Positions 47,541-49,817 of a stretch of 49,817 nt of DNA are shown here, in pieces. Position 1 is the stretch's first letter. Each line of letters begins with the position of its first letter. Where the stretch lies: NCBI RefSeq assembly GCF_014697625.1, contig NZ_JACJSG010000054.1:1-49817 (forward strand), read 5' to 3'. The position numbers and the translations under genes were made by a program. Under the pieces are notes generated by a model. That model did not search any database. It saw nothing but the letters and a program-made list of their open reading frames with translations, and was not told where the DNA came from. This stretch comes from Anabaena azotica FACHB-119. Lineage in GTDB: Bacteria; Cyanobacteriota; Cyanobacteriia; Cyanobacteriales; Nostocaceae.

Positions 47541-49817
47541 ATGCAAATTATTCAATCATTATTGGGAAGTCAAGTTAATCCTCTTGGGCAAAAATCCTAC
47601 CTTGGATATCTGCACAAGATATCTTCACAAGAGAATAACAATGTTCCACGTTACCGTAATAACAATTTTATTAAACCTCTAGTCCTATCAAAACCAATAT
47701 TTACACCATCTAAATTTTTATTAGCACGTAAACGTCAACCATTCATAGATACATTAATTGCAGATGGATATGACTTAGATATTCTAGATATGGATACCGA
47801 TTCTTCAGGAATAGAATTAGAAAATTTTAATTCTGAAGTAAACACCTCGGATAAATTAATAGATATGTTTGATATCAGTAAAGTTTCGACTAGTTTACAA
47901 ACTCAAATTGCTGATGATATAAGCAACGAAATATTAACAGAAACATCCATTCAACAGAAAGCACCAACAAATAAAACACCGAAAGCACAAACTAAAAAAA
48001 CACTACAATCAAAATCGGCTAATAAATCCAAAGCCCAAAAATCAAGCAAGTCATATACTCCCAAACGGAAAACACCGATTATTGATCAAGCTTCCACTAT
48101 TCCTAAAACTACAGAAACTTTATTAACTACAGATAACTTACCAGCCGTAACAGATAATAATTCAGCAATACAACATATAAATCTCCGCAATCCTGCAATA
48201 AATCTTGGTGAAACTGAGATTGCAAATGTAAGTTTGGAAGATGACTTAATTTTGTCAATAAAACATACTAACAATGAATCACAAGTAATTCCTGAACCAT
48301 CTAATTCAACTGATGTGTTTTCTGCTGCTGCGAATGGTGAAAATGAGGAACTATTAAACCAAAATAGTGAAATTGATATTGATACTAGTAACTTAATAGG
48401 AGATTCAACAGTAGAAGCTGAATCAACTAATAGTATTGCTAATATTAATAAAGCAAACACATTTACTAATCAGCTACCACATTTAGCTAATGAAACAGCA
48501 CCGAACATTGACAGTTTAGATATTTCCGACTCTCCAAATTATTCATCAACAGAAACAGACTCTCCAAATATTCTACAACCGAATACTGGAATAAAAATCA
48601 ATGAGGTTCTACCAGCGTCAGTTTCTCCCAAAATAGCAGAAAGCCTATTACATCATCAGAATATTCCAGATGAGATTATTGAAGAACCATCAAACACAGT
48701 ATTGGAAACAACTCAAAATGCTTCATCGTTAAGTGATGTGAACGCCAGTAATAGCGGAGAAACTATATCACCCAAGTTGGAAAATAAAACAGATTCATTT
48801 ATTCAATTAGCTAGTAATCAAGATCAGCCGATAGTTGCTGATGACAGTTTTTTTGCAACAGAGACTGAAGCCGTAAACGAAGTTATAGCTAGAGAAGATA
48901 CAGAAAATACTATTAACAAGCCACAAAGATTTGATCTAGATAACCTAACTACAGAACCTGTAAATACTGAAGCTGTTGAATTAACTTCAACATCTCCTAT
49001 TATTGATAGTCAAACCAATTTATTTGGAACGCCTGAAGAAGTCACTGAATCAAAGCAAGGAATAAACACCTCTGATATCACATCAATAAATTCAGCAGTA
49101 AATCAGAAATATCCTATAGCTAAAGATGCAACTATTCAACCTGACAGCACCTCAACCACAGCATCAGAAATTGAAGAGACTCAGCTAACAGATTTAACAG
49201 CAATTACGCCTGTGGATACATCACCACAATCTGCGGAAGTAGCTACACCAGAGTTAATCAATATTCAACCTAAAATAACCTCAAATACAGCACCAGAAAT
49301 TGAAGAGACTCAGCCCACAGAATTGGCAGAAATTCAGCCTGTGGCTACATCAACCTTATCACCACAATCTGAGGAGGACACCACATCAGAATTAACCAAT
49401 ATTCAACCTAAAATAACCTCAAATACAGCACCAGAAATTGAAGAGATTCCGCCGACAGAATTAGCAACAATTACACCTATAACTACATCACCTATATCAC
49501 CCCAATCTGAGGAAGTAGCTACACCAGATTTAACGAATATTCAACCTGACAGCACATCAAATACAGCACCAGAAGTTGAAGAAACTCAGCCAACAGAATT
49601 GGCAGAAATTCAGCCTGTGACTACATCAACCTTATCACCACAATCTGAGGAGGACACCACATCAGAATTAACCAATATTCAACCTAAAATAACCTCAAAT
49701 ACAACACCAGAAATTGAAGAGACTCAGCCAACAGAATTGGCAGAAATTCCGCCTGTGGCTACATCAACTTTATCACCACAATCTGAGGAAGCATTCACAC
49801 CAGAGTTAACGAATATT
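47541..49817 (+). CDS. Very large disordered repeat protein in the eCIS operon (3' end outside window)
   Basis: From ATG 47541 the frame is open to the window edge, 759 codons without a stop. The first 90 residues look folded or basic (MQIIQSLLGSQVNPLGQKSY; SKFLLARKRQPFIDTL). A Lys-rich patch follows near residue 150 (TPKAQTKKTLQSKSANKSKA), then a long Ser/Thr/Glu/Pro/Asn-rich stretch with no hydrophobic segments, and from about residue 530 tandem repeats of 46 residues. It starts 24 bp after the tube gene, so it is in the structural operon. No known eCIS component matches; it could be a strain-specific tether, spacer, tape-measure-like or cargo protein. The C-terminus, which may reveal the role, is not visible. 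Confidence 0.85.
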   Translation, partial: MQIIQSLLGSQVNPLGQKSYLGYLHKISSQENNNVPRYRNNNFIKPLVLSKPIFTPSKFLLARKRQPFIDTLIADGYDLDILDMDTDSSGIELENFNSEVNTSDKLIDMFDISKVSTSLQTQIADDISNEILTETSIQQKAPTNKTPKAQTKKTLQSKSANKSKAQKSSKSYTPKRKTPIIDQASTIPKTTETLLTTDNLPAVTDNNSAIQHINLRNPAINLGETEIANVSLEDDLILSIKHTNNESQVIPEPSNSTDVFSAAANGENEELLNQNSEIDIDTSNLIGDSTVEAESTNSIANINKANTFTNQLPHLANETAPNIDSLDISDSPNYSSTETDSPNILQPNTGIKINEVLPASVSPKIAESLLHHQNIPDEIIEEPSNTVLETTQNASSLSDVNASNSGETISPKLENKTDSFIQLASNQDQPIVADDSFFATETEAVNEVIAREDTENTINKPQRFDLDNLTTEPVNTEAVELTSTSPIIDSQTNLFGTPEEVTESKQGINTSDITSINSAVNQKYPIAKDATIQPDSTSTTASEIEETQLTDLTAITPVDTSPQSAEVATPELINIQPKITSNTAPEIEETQPTELAEIQPVATSTLSPQSEEDTTSELTNIQPKITSNTAPEIEEIPPTELATITPITTSPISPQSEEVATPDLTNIQPDSTSNTAPEVEETQPTELAEIQPVTTSTLSPQSEEDTTSELTNIQPKITSNTTPEIEETQPTELAEIPPVATSTLSPQSEEAFTPELTNI
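49131..49817. repeat. 138-bp coding tandem repeat (46-residue unit)
   Basis: The marker AAT-ATT-CAA-CCT recurs at 49260, 49398, 49536 and 49674, and begins again at 49812, exactly 138 bp apart; a diverged first unit of 129 bp starts at 49131. Each unit encodes segments like NIQPKITSNTAPEIEETQPT and STLSPQSEE. The near-identity of units implies recent expansion. The array continues past the window. Confidence 0.93.

Noticed and set aside
48086..48460. Minus-strand 124-codon frame
   Set aside because: It is the shadow of the large plus-strand repeat protein, which is open over the entire region from 47541.
49131..49817. Possible CRISPR or noncoding tandem repeat
   Set aside because: The 138-bp period is a multiple of three and the frame stays open through all units, so it is a coding repeat.

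Overview
The window comes from a filamentous, heterocyst-forming type cyanobacterium (Nostoc/Anabaena group). The octamer GCGATCGC is very frequent, the intergenic regions are full of short mobile repeats and short tandem repeats of the Nostoc kind, and the gene families (CHAT-domain two-partner secretion protein, men-type genes, DUF4157 proteins beside a contractile injection system) fit that lineage. This is inferred from family recognition; no database search was possible.

Layout. 1-78 is the tail of an IS200/IS605-like transposase gene. 283-1323 is csaB. 1756-5802 is a three-gene operon of a small protein, a P-loop ATPase and a PD-(D/E)XK nuclease, possibly an undescribed defence module. 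5843-6337 is a DUF427 protein. 7152-11898 is a type I secretion pair: an ABC exporter with a cyclic-nucleotide-binding-like domain and an HlyD adaptor, separated by a heptanucleotide array. 12203-21457 is a same-strand gene set: O-methyltransferase, MenF, MenB, UbiE/MenG-like methyltransferase, ACMSD-like amidohydrolase, glutathione S-transferase and MenE-like ligase. menD, menC and menA are absent, so it may make a naphthoquinone-type metabolite rather than only phylloquinone. 21580-28495 holds divergent tpsB and a 1640-residue protein that joins a GT2 glycosyltransferase, a TPS haemagglutinin domain and a CHAT protease.

The right third (28.5-49.8 kb) is an extracellular contractile injection system (eCIS) neighbourhood. 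On the plus strand the structural operon begins at 46768 with a small conserved protein, the tail-tube protein and a huge repetitive protein that runs off the window. On the minus strand lie three paralogous DUF4157 (eCIS core) proteins with different C-termini: a cholera/pertussis-toxin-like ADP-ribosyltransferase, an EndoU/BECR-like toxin candidate, and ankyrin repeats (the last gene broken by a frameshift). Between them are small immunity-like genes, an orphan toxin tip, a YwqG-like protein, WG repeats, and two YbjN-domain paralogs. This is the architecture of a polymorphic-toxin locus with silent tip/immunity cassettes, attached to eCIS cargo instead of CdiA or Rhs. Segmental duplications with scars show how it was assembled: a copied 3' tail of the CHAT gene, a copied effector head, and a copied YbjN 5' end.

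The strongest candidates for something new are the modular eCIS cargo/immunity array with YbjN proteins as possible chaperones, the GT2-TPS-CHAT fusion, the men-like gene set, and the ATPase/nuclease operon.
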